64,000 nt of DNA from Antedon mediterranea (GCF_964355755.1 NC_092679.1:24802432-24866431); one strand, 5' to 3'; shown: positions 1 to 16,753, numbered from the stretch's first letter. Numbers and translations are program-made. The notes: generated by a model from the sequence alone, not told the origin.

Positions 1-28
1 ATTTGTAGAGAATAGTTTACTAAAATTT

Positions 29-218
29 AACATTACCTGAATAATTTAACATTACCTGAATAAATTAACATTACCTGAATAATTTAACATTACCTGAATA
101 AATTAACATTACCTGAATAAATTAACATTACCTGAATAAATTAGCATTACCTGAATAAATTAACATTACCTGAATAATTTAACATTACCTGAATAATTTA
201 ACATTACCTGAATAAATG
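29..218. repeat. 19-bp minisatellite, 10 copies, in RSPH10B intron
   Basis: Ten head-to-tail copies of a 19-bp unit built on AACATTACCTGAATAAATT start at 29 and recur every 19 bp. The array lies in the intron after RSPH10B exon 11, only 14 bp from that exon's donor site. On the gene's strand every unit carries CAG|GTAATG, a good match to a 5' splice site. Confidence 0.95.
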
Positions 219-232
219 AAAATAAAAATTAC

Positions 233-5298
<5,066 letters not shown>

Positions 5299-5343
5299 TT
5301 TTGTTTTGAGAAATAGCGCCCTCGATTATAGGTTAATATTGTT

Positions 5344-5358
5344 GTTGTCATTAGCAAC
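5344..5358. promoter_or_regulatory. RFX X-box upstream of RSPH10B
   Basis: GTTGTC-ATT-AGCAAC fits the X-box consensus RYYNYY-N(1-3)-RRNRAC bound by RFX factors, which drive ciliary genes. It begins about 46 bp upstream of the RSPH10B ATG, a typical distance for ciliary X-boxes. It sits in a slightly larger inverted repeat, GTTGTTG/CAACAAC. An inverted CCAAT box (GATTGGTTGG) follows at about 5373. The match is seen in the sequence; the function is inferred from the target gene. Confidence 0.7.
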
Positions 5359-5391
5359 AACTTAACAACGGTGATTGGTTGGTAGGTCTCT

Positions 5392-5420
5392 CCAGGGAAG
5401 AGTTAAATACTCTTCCCTGG
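5392..5420. other. Perfect 12-bp hairpin upstream of RSPH10B
   Basis: CCAGGGAAGAGT and its exact complement ACTCTTCCCTGG are separated by 5 nt, about 95-120 bp upstream of the RSPH10B ATG. It could be a small foldback remnant or a 5' UTR or promoter structure. No function is assigned. Confidence 0.6.
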
Positions 5421-6236
5421 TCTCTCTTAATCATCGATACTCGGTTGTATTTGCCTCATTTGCATACACTGTCACGCTAGGCTGAACAACACTCGTCGTG
5501 TAGTCAATTTCTATTGACTATATGTGTAAATGAATAATAAACAGTTCATTACGTCACCACTGTATCATACGAAATCCTGCCACATGTAGCTATGTACTGT
5601 GTATAGCAAAAAATAAATAAAAAAATAATATATGTCAACATTTAGACATACGTATGTCGAAATTTCAACATTCAACATTGCAACAAACAAAACATTTTTA
5701 AAAACAATTTTTTTTATGTCGACAGCGAACAATATTTAAATCAATTTTTGTTTTTACATATGTCGAAATTTCGACAAAGCAAAATAATATTTAAAAAAAC
5801 AAAAATACAGTGCACATTGGTCACCAGCATTATTTTTTCCGTCATACTTGCAAAACACACTGTCTGATTATTTTATACCTCCATGCACGTTTGCAGTGCA
5901 GATCGGAGTTACTCTTTTTTGTTCTCGATGATGTTGAAAATACTAGACCTGCAATTGTTGACGTTTTGTACAAAATAATGCATATATATAACTTTAAAAA
6001 CATTTTTGTCTTAAATGTGCGTTATAATAAAAGGCCAGGCCAGCTTCTAGTTGGGCTTAGTAGACATGATGAGGGTCTATAGGAAAATCTGGGGGTTAAT
6101 TCTAATCCATTGATGTGTTAATTCGGTTGATAAAGTAAAAGTATATACGTATTCAATTCAAAAGAAATGTATTCTTATACATCCTGTATAGAAAATATTC
6201 AGGATACTTTACCTTTGTTAGTTCATGGAATAGTCT
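5421..6236. other. Intergenic sequence, no gene seen
   Basis: AT-rich sequence between the RSPH10B promoter and foldback FB-1. At 5630-5790 it holds several palindromic GTCGAAATTTCGAC-like motifs with ATGTCGA cores. No exon-like segment was recognised. Confidence 0.5.
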
Positions 6237-6245
6237 GGTTAAACG

Positions 6246-7727
6246 GGGTGTTTCGAAACTAGAGACCCGAGACCAGAGACCAGAGACCAGAGACCCGAGA
6301 CCCTATACGAAAAGGGAGACCCCACTATACGAAAATGGAGACCCCACTATACGAAAATGGAGACCCCACTATACGAAAATGGAGACCCCACTATACGAAA
6401 AGGGAGACCCAAATGTTCGATAACTTAAATACGTCGATTTACTGTTTTTTTTTTTTACTTTCTGGTTATCTGCTCGCGTGGCGTTATTGTTAGAACGGTT
6501 TCTGCCATTTTGGTGTATCGCTTTTCACAAAAACTTACGAATTTTGCGTATTTTATCAGAATGAGAATTTTGAATTTATGAGAATAGGTTGTAGTTTGTT
6601 ATAGTTTGAGCATATGAGGTTTTTTTATGTATTGAATATCGTTTTTTAATATATTCAGTTCTTTTGTTAGAGCGCAATCAAGTTTAAACTATGTTATGTC
6701 CGACAGCCAATTCAGGCCCGTAGCCAGGGTGGATTTTTTATGGTTCGGGTGAAAGTATTTATTCTCTCGTTACTATCATCATTATATCATTACCATTAAA
6801 ATTATAATTTTAAATTGTTTCATTATCCACATAAGTGTACATTGATTCATTGTATTGATTGAAAACATATTTTCACAAATCATATTAAAGAAGAAACTTG
6901 ATGTAAAAAAATATTGAGTAATACAGTAGCCTGGATTTATTTATATATGTTGTGAAGCTTTTAACGCTGTGTAGGCTACATAAGCCTGCAAACTCTCCTC
7001 CTACCCATCCTAGTAAAAAAAAAATCACTCGTGCCGCTTCCTTATATAGTAAGGGCAACAAGGGCCTTGTATATAATTACTAGCCCAGATACTAGCCAGG
7101 GCGGGAGTACGTTGTTGCATTGATAAAAGTTTAGAGAATCGACTGTCAATAGAAATAATGATATATATTTCAATCTTTTGTGGTGGTTTCCCATCTATTT
7201 TTATAAAATGTAAATATTAATTAATGCAGAAAGAAGTAAAAATAGAATGTAACATTCTCGGCTGTATATTAAATAATCCAGATGTTTATAACATCTGCTT
7301 TAACTGTGTAATGTGTCATATTGGATAATGATTGAAATTGTTTGGCTCGCCTTTATAGGGTCAACTATATTGTGTTTTGAGAATATACCCTTCCCAGCAT
7401 GTCAAGCGAGCTGCCTGAATCTTCTTTAGGTTTCTATTTTCGTATATTTGAGTCTCCCTTTTCCTATATTTTTGGTTCTCCCCCTTTTCGTATATTTGGG
7501 TCTCCCCCTTTTTGTATATTTGGGTCTCCCTTTTCGTATATTTGGGTCTCCTTTTTCGTATATTTGGGTCTCCTTTTTCGTATATTTGGGGTCTCCCTTT
7601 TCGTATATTTGGGGTCTCCCTTTTCGTATATTTGGGGTCTCCCTTTTCGTATAGTGGGGTCTCCCTTTTCGTATAGCGGGGTCTCCCTTTTCGTATTGGG
7701 TCTCTGGTCTCTGGTTTCGAAACACCC
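6246..7727. mobile_element. Foldback transposon FB-1 with repeat-filled arms
   Basis: The left end GGGTGTTTCGAAAC at 6246 is the exact reverse complement of the right end GTTTCGAAACACCC at 7727. The element is flanked by GGTTAAACG (6237-6245) and GGTTAAAACG (7728-7737), a 9-10 bp target duplication with one base lost. Just inside each end are short AGAGACC repeats. Next come tandem units of about 22 bp with TATACGAAAA and GGAGACCCC cores, about 5 on the left and about 10 on the right in inverted orientation (7430-7700). The middle (6420-7400) is AT-rich and carries no transposase ORF. The long ORFs over 7399-7839 on both strands are products of the repeats. The structure matches foldback elements such as sea urchin TU or Drosophila FB; the duplication length suggests a Mutator-like transposase acting in trans (inference). 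Confidence 0.85.
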
Positions 7728-7737
7728 GGTTAAAACG

Positions 7738-8274
7738 TACGTTCAAAGGTTTTCTGACATAGGTCCGAAGACCAAAATGTGTTTTAAAGCTACATTGTGT
7801 ACGCATGATGTTCAAAACCGTGTTCGTTTTCTTTTCTAACGTCGTTATTGACCTCTCGTGGAGGTTTCGACATAATAATTAATCGATCAATACATTGAAG
7901 TTAAAGAGAGTATCTTTATATAGACATCTTACACGTAATATATCACATGCATAAGTGTAAGATGATTATGCATAGATTCCCTTCAACTCCCTGGTAATTG
8001 TTTCATTAGGCCTATTATTTTATAACATGTACTAGTATGCATATATTTGACTATTTTTATTTATAATACAGACCAAGGATATTCTATTGAAAGCAAACAA
8101 TTAGAAGCATGCAGTAGTACGATTTGTATCTATAAGAAACAATGGTTGTTATTCATCAGAAGTTCAAAGTTCACGATGGCCAACTATTTTGTCAAGATAC
8201 AAAATATAGTAATCAGATCAAAGACTTAGTTCATAGTGGTGTCAGCAGTCATCTTAATGTGGTTTAAGCCGATA
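7738..8274. other. Intergenic sequence, no feature seen
   Basis: AT-rich sequence between FB-1 and the 3' end of the minus-strand membrane protein gene. It presumably includes that gene's 3' UTR. The 60-aa plus ORF at 8047-8229 has no recognisable similarity. Confidence 0.4.
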
Positions 8275-11200
8275 CTATACATGTTTATAACGTCCAGTTC
8301 GACTACGTTCCTTGGCGGCTGCCTTTCTCTCTTGCTGTTTTTGCTGGATAAGAAAGAGACAAATAAAGCTGAGAATTATACAAAGCTACAGTAGTGTTCA
8401 TTTAAGCAAATGCGTACGAAAAGCAGCTTTAAAACAGTAGGAAAATAAACAAAAATAACTTTAGTTTAGATAAACCCCGTATCTCCATTTACCCCTAAAA
8501 TGTAGCCATTGTGTCCAATATATGTTGCCGGGTGTATCGTTTTGTGGAGATATGATATGAGGTTTTGAAAGAATAGTGAAGTTTATTTTGTCGAAAGCAG
8601 CTAGTGTCTGAATTAAATACATATTGTTATAAAATACAAATGTAAAATAATAAAGCAACATGCGCAAAATAACAAAACACAAAATGCACCATATCTTTCA
8701 ATATTAACTTATGTTTTGTTGAATGTGTTTTGATAATGAATAATTTAAAGAATGATTAAGAAACTCATGAGGTACGACATTTATTATATAAAAAAATGAA
8801 ACAAAAAAACAAAACTAAGAAATTAAAAGTAAACTCACGCAAAGAGACATATTTGAAAGAAGTTAAAGTTGTAAAGACAATTGGAAATAAAGTATAAAAT
8901 AAATGTATAAAAGAATAGTAGATAAAATCAGTGAAGTGAGAAATTCCTTGTAATTGTAATTTCACTCTTCGCTGATGAAACTTAAAAACAGAAAAATATA
9001 AAAAAATTGATATTGTAAAATAAATAATACGGTACTACAACAAACGTTCAATCAAAATCACATGATTATGACGTTGTAATCACATGGTATTATCATTATT
9101 TGAAAAATCATAATGGTAATCATGGAGCAAATTAGGTTATCTCCGTTGAACAATTTAAATTTAATTGCATAGATATAATATTCAGTAAATTCAACGATAT
9201 TTAAATTCCATTATCGCTAGAAAAAAATTACCTTATCTACATTACCTTTTTTATACATAACGTAACTAAATTTACTATTATATTGGCCAATTTATTTATT
9301 TATAACGTAACTAAATTTACTATTATATTGGCCAATTTATTTATTTATAACGTAACTAATGTTACTATTATATTGGCCAATTTATTTATTTATAACGTAA
9401 CTAAAGTTACTATTATATTGGCCAATTTATTTATTTATAACGTAACTAAAGTTACTATTATATTGGCCAATTTATTTATTTATAACGTAACTAAATTTAC
9501 TATTATATTGGCCAATTTATTTATTTATAACGTAACTAAAGTTACTATTATATTGGCCAATTTATATATTTTTTATGATAAAGTATATACTGTGATTGCT
9601 CCAATTTTCAAGTAAAATTAATATCTTTAGAAAAGTGCTTATGTTTGAAAAATTATTAAAATTATGCAGCATTCTTTATTGATGCCTACTTCTAGCAAAC
9701 TATACAATTTACATAAATATATTTATATAATTTGCTAATTTTATGTAAACTTTATGCAATTAGAGTAACGCGATTTGAAATGTTTGTTGAAATTTAAAAA
9801 AGATTAACTTGTGGCTGGATCAGACGATACCGGAACGAGTATTAACAAAATCAAAGAAATTAGTGGACTAATAATATAATCATGTAAGGAGTTAATTAGG
9901 TGGTCAATGCTTAAAGTAAATATTCCTTATTTTGATCTCTTTTCACACATTGTCCTCTTTTTTTTTCATAAATATAAACATCTGTAATATTTTGTTCAAT
10001 GTATGGAAAATAAATGAAATGAAAATAATCTTTTTAAAAAAAAATCAAATACTTGTAATGTATATGTAGGAATCTTTTCGTGAACCCATGTCGTTTTCAT
10101 TTGATGTTACGTAAAGTGAGCTGTATTTTATGAGAGGCAAAGCTCTCTTAATTACCTTTCGAATTTGTTCTTGACGCTCAGCAACTCTTTCTTCTTTCGA
10201 CAAAATATTAGCATTTTTCCCCAGTGTCAGTTTCTTAATGTGTTTAGCAATCCCGCAGCTGACAAGTGCTGTAATTAAGCTAATCCCGCATTCTGTACAC
10301 GCGGTAATCAGTGCAATAACTACTAAAATATCCTTATCTTTCTTCATAAACGTCTCTCCATCAGTTGTATGATCAACAAGGCCAAGTCGTAGCAGTTGAA
10401 TATTAATTATACCAATGATAATGCTTACTACGGAAAAGGCCGTAAAACATAAAACCTAGAATACAAAACATATATTTTAATGCATTGTTTAAAATCATGA
10501 GTAGGCCTATATGTGTGTTTGTGAGCTACAAATTTCAGTAATTAGAGTATAAGTTCTATAAATTAAGTATTAGACCTTTTACCATTTTAACACATTATTC
10601 ATTCTTATTATAATGGTGTCAACTTATTCGTAAGAAGTAGGCCTAATGAAGAAAAGAGAGCAAATAATAAAGGTGGGTTCCCACAAAATACAAAACAAAA
10701 ACCCAATACTATAATTTATTTTGTGATCCATTGCGTCGTATCACAAATACAGTGTAAAGGAACATGTAGCCTACTTCAGACTTTGTTCAGCAACCTCTTC
10801 CCACGGTAACACTCAATGCATACTTACCGTGTATGGTGTCTGTTTCCGAGCACTAATAAAACCCAGCACACCACAAACAATAAACTGAAACAAATAAAAT
10901 GTCGACAAAATAAAGCTATGATTAAAAACAGGGAAATCTGGAAATTATTTGCGTTTTTTGATTTGTAAATTTTATATTTTAAACGCTTTTTTGCCTTGTA
11001 AGTTGTATGTTGTTTTGTTCGATCAATCAATAAGCACATTAGTTTAATAAAGAAGATAATCTATAATACTGTATATATATAATAGCTATATGTTGTCTCA
11101 TGTTTATAAGTTGGCAAAAAATAGCTTTTGTTAAAATTGTGCAATTATATCAGAGAATATTGGTGCCCTTCGAATAGGAAAATCATACTACTATTCTACA

Positions 11201-11379
11201 TCCAATGCACTGTGTTTAAAAAAAATGAGACTTACACAAACTCCACTCCATATTGGTGACACTGTGTGTGCCAACCACACCATAGCTTGACTGGACGAAA
11301 TACATCCAACAGTGAAACTTACTAAACCCAACGTAAGATGGAAGAATGCGAAGATACCCAAAATAGCTGATAAACACAT
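8275..11379 (-). CDS. Four-pass membrane protein, TMEM196/TMEM212/MS4A-like
   Basis: Four exons join in frame to 189 aa: 11379-11236, 10884-10828, 10455-10156 and 8343-8275, with GT-AG introns. Four hydrophobic segments are visible: about residues 2-25, 33-60 across the exon 1/2 join (SPIWSGVC then FIVCGVLGFI), 68-88 (IIIGIINIQLLRL) and 108-135. A basic, charged, coiled tail follows, ending KERSRTGRYKHV and stop. Length, four-helix layout and the PIWSG and GF(I/L)-AR-K motifs resemble TMEM196, TMEM212 and CD20/MS4A-type proteins, so a plasma-membrane or vesicular role is plausible; no function is claimed. The exon 3 donor AAG|GTAATT was chosen because it puts the last exon in a glutamine/lysine-rich frame continuing ERQEQIRK. 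An alternative reads through to a stop near 10045. The start is the first ATG, and the 5' UTR is not defined. Confidence 0.7.
9259..9573. repeat. 45-bp minisatellite, 7 copies, in intron 3 of the membrane protein gene
   Basis: A unit starting AACGTAACTAAATTTACTAT recurs every 45 bp at 9259, 9304, 9349, 9394, 9439, 9484 and 9529, with single-base variants (AAATTT, AATGTT, AAAGTT). Because 45 is a multiple of 3 it produces a spurious 15-aa repeat ORF (9283-9615). Confidence 0.95.
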
Positions 11380-14110
11380 TTTAGTTTAGTTCAAAATACT
11401 ATCAGCATAATCGGCTACGATGACCTATGGGTCAGTAAATGTGAGAGTTATACTGTATATTTGCCTCAGGTTAAATTATTTCAGCAGCCCACATTCCATC
11501 AGCACAGTGTTGAGATGGCAACGTCATCACCGTGCTAAATGTTTGTCGATTCCATAAATGAGGCGGAACTGCATACTATATTAACCATGACTTCTCATTC
11601 CAACATTATTTTTGATTTGTTCTGTGTAAAAAAAGAGAAAATACGATATAAGCTTTCTTGAGAACAAATAATAACATTATTAATGTAAATCCTAAGTTAG
11701 GATTTAGGATATAATAGTAATTAATCACATAAACAAGGAAGATGACCATTCGAATGTTATTCTACAGTTAAGTGTTGGTGCCGCATTGGCCATTTCTTTT
11801 CGTTTTGCTCCGCGCGCTCGTTCCGTTTTGTTCATTTTATTTTACATAATTTTCATCATCTTATCGCAACATCCAAAAAAATGTATGAATAAATAAGTAA
11901 TCCTCTGCTTTTTCATGTTGTCATCAACTCTTTCTTATTTTACTTTGATTTTACTGACTTTTACACAGATCGTAATGAATATTACAATTTAAAATGTCGA
12001 GCGATGTTAATGGCCAGTTTTTCCATTTAGAAAAGCAAGAAGAGTTCAAACGCCTCTCTGCATTTGAGCAATAAGCCTAGTCCGGCGATAATATTCACAA
12101 TATTATTATTATATTTACTTTGATTATGAAATATTTTAATAATATCGTATGCCTAGTACACAGATGATTTAGTACCATGATGTCTCCTTCAATAGTGCAG
12201 CTGTAATTATTGCTAATTCTATTATTAGGAAGTTCAGTTAACGGGACCAATTTACCTATATCTTGAGGATAGCCTAGATTAATATTCGGTAGACTACTAT
12301 CGTACAATGAAATTGCAAACGCAGTCGTTACCCAATCTTGTCAGTTTTCCTAATTTAATTATCTCAATTCCAATGTTATTAATTAGTCATCTTCTCTGTA
12401 TTTCAGATTAATTAATATTTTGTAAAGAGAATTTCACTGTGGCAGAGACACATTGTAAAAACAAGTACACAAGCCCAGTATCCAAGAAGTATAATAGCCA
12501 ACTTACAATTAGCGATGATAGTAATCATTCTAAAATATACAGTAGGCCCTACATAAAACGTATGGTTTACTAAATTATCATAATGAGAGCGTCGTGGTTA
12601 GCGGTATAGCTCTTCCCTGGTAAGCTAAGCAACATCCAGCGCTCGTAATTAATTAGCAATCATTGGAGGTTCTCAGCATATATTTGAACTGCATGTCATT
12701 TGAGAATAAAAATCAATGAATAAAGATCCGGCTAAGATCGGATTTGGGTAAGAAAAGTGAATTCTTGGAGTGACCTATTTAAATTATCAACCATGAAATT
12801 TGTCATTTTAACCTTTTTGTAATTAATAAAGATACAGTAAATGACAACATTATAATAGCTAAGCCTGACAGCCAATGTAAAACCATCTTAGCCCGATCTT
12901 AATCCGATACGGTTCTTTCATATTCAAATTTAATTATTTTTTTTGTCACAGTGCCATTCCTTTCAGTATCTCGCGATGTATGCAAGGATCTCTATTATAA
13001 TTCTAATAAAGTTGTTAGCATGTCAATATATAGGCCTATCCAAATATTATCATATAACCATGTAAAGTATCAAATTGAAGAGGCCTACATTGTGACCGAA
13101 CATTATTTATTCTTGTCTTTAAAATTCTGGATTAGGCCTAAATAATAACCTCCAAGACGGTAACAATGAAAACGTCTATTTATAGAGGCCTAGAATCTTT
13201 AGATCACTATGGTATATAAGAATGAAAACGACATAGAAGGTTTAATACGACTGTAACAATGAAAGCCACTGTTACAACAACATGCTCCTTACGTTTCGCA
13301 TTTACAAAAATAGAATTGATTATTACTGTATATTATTTCATACTGTGTTTTGCTTATGCAAAGTGAAAATGGCTGTAAGCAAAAACAACTTAATAGCTTC
13401 AAGTCAGGATTTTCATCTTTCGATAGAAACGCACTGCCTAACAAATAAACATAATAAATATATGCATCTTACCTCTTGTTGTAGAAACACAGCAGCCGAG
13501 GTGTAAGCAAGTATGGTAAATGGTTACACAGAACAATGAGTATATCGCGATGGCGGTTTACTAAATCTAATATGCGGAGACAGAATAACAGCATTAATCG
13601 TAAAATACTGTAGCTAGCATCCAGGATCGATAATTGATGAAGGATAACTTTATTCACGAGCATATGACGTGTTTTTGTGATGAGACTTATGCTGTCGATC
13701 AATTAAGGTCATTGATTATTACAAACGAGAATATACTAGAGGCTTCTTGCATTTTAAGGAATTTACTATAATATATAAATTCCATTTATAATAGGCTAAT
13801 CGATATAGGTTAGGGAAATGCAAATAAATAAAAGCACAAAATTACCGGTTTAGCTTAACACGACATCAAATGAAGTCGCAAAAACAAGCTTTAAAGATAT
13901 AAAATAAAAATTAATTTCAGTCAATATAGGATTAGTATGCTTGGTTATTTGTGATGAAAACGTCACGTGATGTAATTATAGACCATACGTAAACATCGAC
14001 CGAAGCCTGTCAAATATAAACTAACTTTTATAATGGTATAAGCTTCCGCGTGATACAGTTTCCTAACGCTTTCGTCCTCTTGCATAAAATGATGTAGAAT
14101 AATAATCTTC
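11380..14110. other. Intergenic sequence; possible 5' UTR exon of the membrane protein gene
   Basis: No coding gene is recognised. On the minus strand a donor-like CAACAAGAG|GTAAGATG at about 13473-13487 could end a 5' non-coding exon spliced toward the ATG at 11379, where CTGATAG|TATTTTG offers an acceptor. This is speculative. The rest is AT-rich with scattered AGGCCTA motifs. Confidence 0.25.
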
Positions 14111-14139
14111 TAATGTAAAGATTAAACAGAATCGTGTTG

Positions 14140-14840
14140 AAGTTAAATTTTGATTTTGCTCATCTTTATAAGAAATTCAAACCATGTAAAGATACAATTT
14201 TCGGGCAGGAACCTAGAAGCTCCCCTCTTTTAGTTTGCAAAAGTAATCTTGAAAAGAACCCCATGCGGAAAAGAAGCTTACCCGTTGAAAAGAAGCCCAC
14301 CGTACCCAAGAGTACTAAAAAATGAGGAACACATGGGCTCTTTTTGGGGTTTTATGGTGTCTATTTAATGGAAAAGTGAATGCCATACAAAAGTTTAAAA
14401 AAACACAATATTCATAAAAAAAATATCCGTCAAGGTTCGAACCCCAGCTGATAGCACTCAAAACTGAGCATTACATAGTTTGTTTCATTCAAATCATGTA
14501 ACGCCATTTTTCGGCCGGGAACCTACTGTATACAGGTCTTTTTTTTTCAAAATTGTCTTTGCTCAGTAGTCCCAAGCATGGTATATTGGTATATGCGTGC
14601 GTTGTTATGCAAATGAGTCTGTGCAGGTGTATTATGGTAAAGATGGTATGTTAGTCATTCCCGGTCTACACGCCACACTGTTAAATTTTGATGCTGTTAA
14701 TTATTTACATTAGAAGATTTTTCAAATCATGTAAATAAAATATTTTCCGGGCGGGAAGCTAGCAGTTCCCCTCGTTTAGTTTGCAAAAGTAATCTCGAAA
14801 AGAACTCCATGTGGAAAAGAAGCTCACCCAATGGATATAT
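14140..14840. repeat. Duplicated dispersed repeat, two diverged copies
   Basis: The segment around 14145-14290 (TAGTTTGCAAAAGTAATC, then AAAAGAA, then GGAAAAGAAGCT) recurs diverged at about 14700-14840. Both are followed or preceded by sequence also seen near 27300-27440 (GTTATGCAAATGAGT, GTGCAGGTGTA). It is a dispersed repeat family of unknown class. The ORF at 14134-14325 is part of it. Confidence 0.6.
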
Positions 14841-14959
14841 AATGCCATGCAACTTTGTTTCTGATTTTAAAAAAGGTCCACTTGACATCATTTACAATCC
14901 TCAAAATATCTCTCTTTCAAAATAAAAGAAAACAATATTCATTATTTTCCATTTTAAAA

Positions 14960-15160
14960 AAATCCACTGGCACCAAATTGGGTCCACTTGAGCACAGTGT
15001 ATTAACATACGAAAAGATTGAAACTTGAGTGACTTTATTTCTATTTTATATCACTGCTCCCCTGGTACCAAAATGTGTCCACTTGAGCACGGTGTTTTAT
15101 ACGAAAGATATTCAAATTTAGTGACTTCATTTCTATTTTATTTTTTTTATCAAACCTTAT
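14960..15160. repeat. Approximately 100-bp tandem repeat with TGTCCACTTGAGCAC core
   Basis: Two diverged copies contain CACCAAATTGGGTCCACTTG or its variant, followed by ATACGAAA and TTTCTATTTTAT. A third copy lies at about 16565-16660, on the other side of the LINE fragment, so the LINE appears to have inserted into this repeat. Confidence 0.6.
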
Positions 15161-15284
15161 TTTGTGAGGGTGACCCTAAACAGCATATGCAGACAGTCCA
15201 AAACATATATGAAAAAACGGATGAACTATGTTTAAAAAATATATAACATATATGTACTTAAATACAAAAATATAGCCTACAATA

Positions 15285-16575
15285 CTATACAAAACGTTGA
15301 GTTTTTTCTTTTGGGATTAAATATTTTTTTAGAGCAGACTTAAAATTATTTATTGTTACCGCATTTCCTAGTTTGGTGGGTAGCAAATTCAGGTATGTTG
15401 ATGCTCTATAGATGAAGCTGTTCTTAAAAGTTTCAGTTTTAGGGAAAGGGACGACAAATTTCCTCTCACTGACACTTCGGGTACATCGATGATTTGGAAT
15501 TCTGGCAAGACGCAGGGCAAGGTATTCCGGAGCGGGTGTCTCGAAAACAGAGACCTCGAAAACAGAGGCCAGAGACCCGAGGTCTCTGTTTTCAAGAAAA
15601 TCTCGAAAACAGAGACCCCCACTCAAACGTCTCAATATTACGTAATATAGGGGGTCTCTGTTTTCGAGTTTTTCTCGAAAACAGAGACCCCCACTAAAAC
15701 GTCTCAATATTACGTTATATAGGGGGTCTCTGTTTTCGAGATTTTCTCGAAAAAAGAGACCCCCTATATAATGAAATATTTAGACGTTTTAGTGGGGGTC
15801 TCTGTTTTCCAGATTTTCTCGAAAACAGAGACCCCCATATAACGTAATATTGACTTAATATTGATACGTTTTAGTGGGGGTCTCTGTTTTCAAGTTTTTC
15901 TCGAAAACAGAGACCCCCTATATAATGTAATATTGAGACGTTGTATTGAGGGTCTCTGTTTTCGAGAAAAACTCGAAAACAGAGACCCCCTATATAATGT
16001 AATATTTAGACGTTTTAGTGGGGGTCTCTGTTTTCGAGAAAATCTCGAAAACAGAGATCCCCTATATAACGTAATATTGAGACGTTTTAGTGGGGGTCTC
16101 TGTTTTTGAGATTTTCTCGAAAACAGAGACCCTGGGTCTCCGGTCTCTGGTCTCTGTTTTCGAGGTCTCTGTTTTAGAGACACCCATTCCGGAGCAGGAC
16201 CATTTGCAGACCTGTAGGCAAGGCAGCCCAGTTGTAGATGCATGCGGTCTTGGACTGTATGAAGATTTAAAGTGTTGTAAATGTTAGTTCATGGTGTGAG
16301 AGGATGAGCTTAGGATAATGCGAAATGCTCTATTTTGAATTGTCTGTATTCGGTCAATATTCAATCTGATTCCCCAAACACTACATCAGTAGTCAAGTGG
16401 GAGGATTATAGTGTTATAGAGGAGTACGGATGTGTGTTTATTAATGAAATGACCGAGCACGCGATAAGATGGTGATGGACAAGCCCAGTTTGGAACGGAG
16501 TTTATTTACATGAAAAGAAAAAGATAAATTTGAATCAATGTGAATGCCAAGATGTTTCTGTTTGTCAGTTTGTGA
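15285..16575 (-). pseudogene. LINE (non-LTR retrotransposon) ORF2 C-terminus, interrupted by FB-2
   Basis: Minus-strand translation of 16575-16186 and 15523-15285 gives the C-terminal part of a non-LTR reverse transcriptase. It includes VLGHFINKHTSVLLYNTIIL, LQLGCLAYRSANGPAPE and, across the FB-2 insertion, YLALRLARIPNH, then YRASTYLNLLP and NFKSALKKYL before the TAG at 15287-15285. The pattern (degenerate RT thumb region, then a short LP....FKS.LK.YL tail) is typical of CR1/L2-like and related LINEs. The upstream part has stop codons and is truncated, so the copy is dead. Removing FB-2 and one copy of the duplication restores the frame at P-A-P-E-Y-L-A-L. Confidence 0.8.
15534..16185. mobile_element. 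Foldback transposon FB-2 inserted in a LINE
   Basis: The ends are GGGTGTCTCGAAAACAGAGA (15534) and its near-complement ending GTTTTAGAGACACCC (16185). A perfect 10-bp target duplication ATTCCGGAGC lies at 15524-15533 and 16186-16195. The 652-bp element consists almost wholly of alternating inverted modules: CTCGAAAACAGAGACCCCC, a spacer of about 30 bp with AACGTCTCAATATTACG, then GGGGGTCTCTGTTTTCGAG. There is no coding capacity; the apparent ORFs at 15494-15697, 15861-16109 and 15890-16243 are read-through of the repeats. The ends match FB-1 and FB-3. Confidence 0.9.
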
Positions 16576-16736
16576 TATATACGAAACGATATTAAAAGTA
16601 GTGACTTTTATTTCTATTTTATATCACTGTGCTACCTTGGTGCAAAATTGGGTCCACTTGAGCAGTTACCGTAGTACTATTTCTATTATTGAAGTTAATA
16701 AAGGCATAAATGGCGCTCCGTAGAGAATGCTCCAGT

Positions 16737-16753
16737 CGACGTCAGAATGACGC
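16737..16753. promoter_or_regulatory. CRE-like motif in TBP promoter region
   Basis: CGACGTCA followed by GAATGACG lies about 190 bp upstream of the TBP ATG. It resembles a CREB/ATF site plus half-site. No TATA box is obvious in 16670-16930. Position and sequence are only suggestive. Confidence 0.3.

Noticed and set aside
7399-7839. Overlapping long ORFs on both strands (146 and 129 aa)
   Set aside because: They are read-through of the FB-1 arm repeats; both strands are open because the tandem unit lacks stops.
9283-9615. 110-aa repeat ORF (ANLFIYNVTK...)
   Set aside because: It is produced by a 45-bp intronic minisatellite whose period is a multiple of three.
11191-11235. Extension of the membrane protein's first exon to a stop at 11191
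   Set aside because: TTTGT|GTAAGT at 11236 is a strong donor, and the downstream exons continue the helix and frame better than the read-through.
14134-14325. Lysine-rich 63-aa ORF
   Set aside because: It lies in a dispersed repeat that is duplicated 560 bp downstream without an equivalent frame.
14430-14460. GGTTCGAACC B-box-like motif (also at about 24775)
   Set aside because: No A box at the expected distance; too little to call a SINE.
15494-16243. ORFs rich in GLCF, ENRDP and KQRP motifs
   Set aside because: They are translations of FB-2 inverted modules; no independent coding signal.
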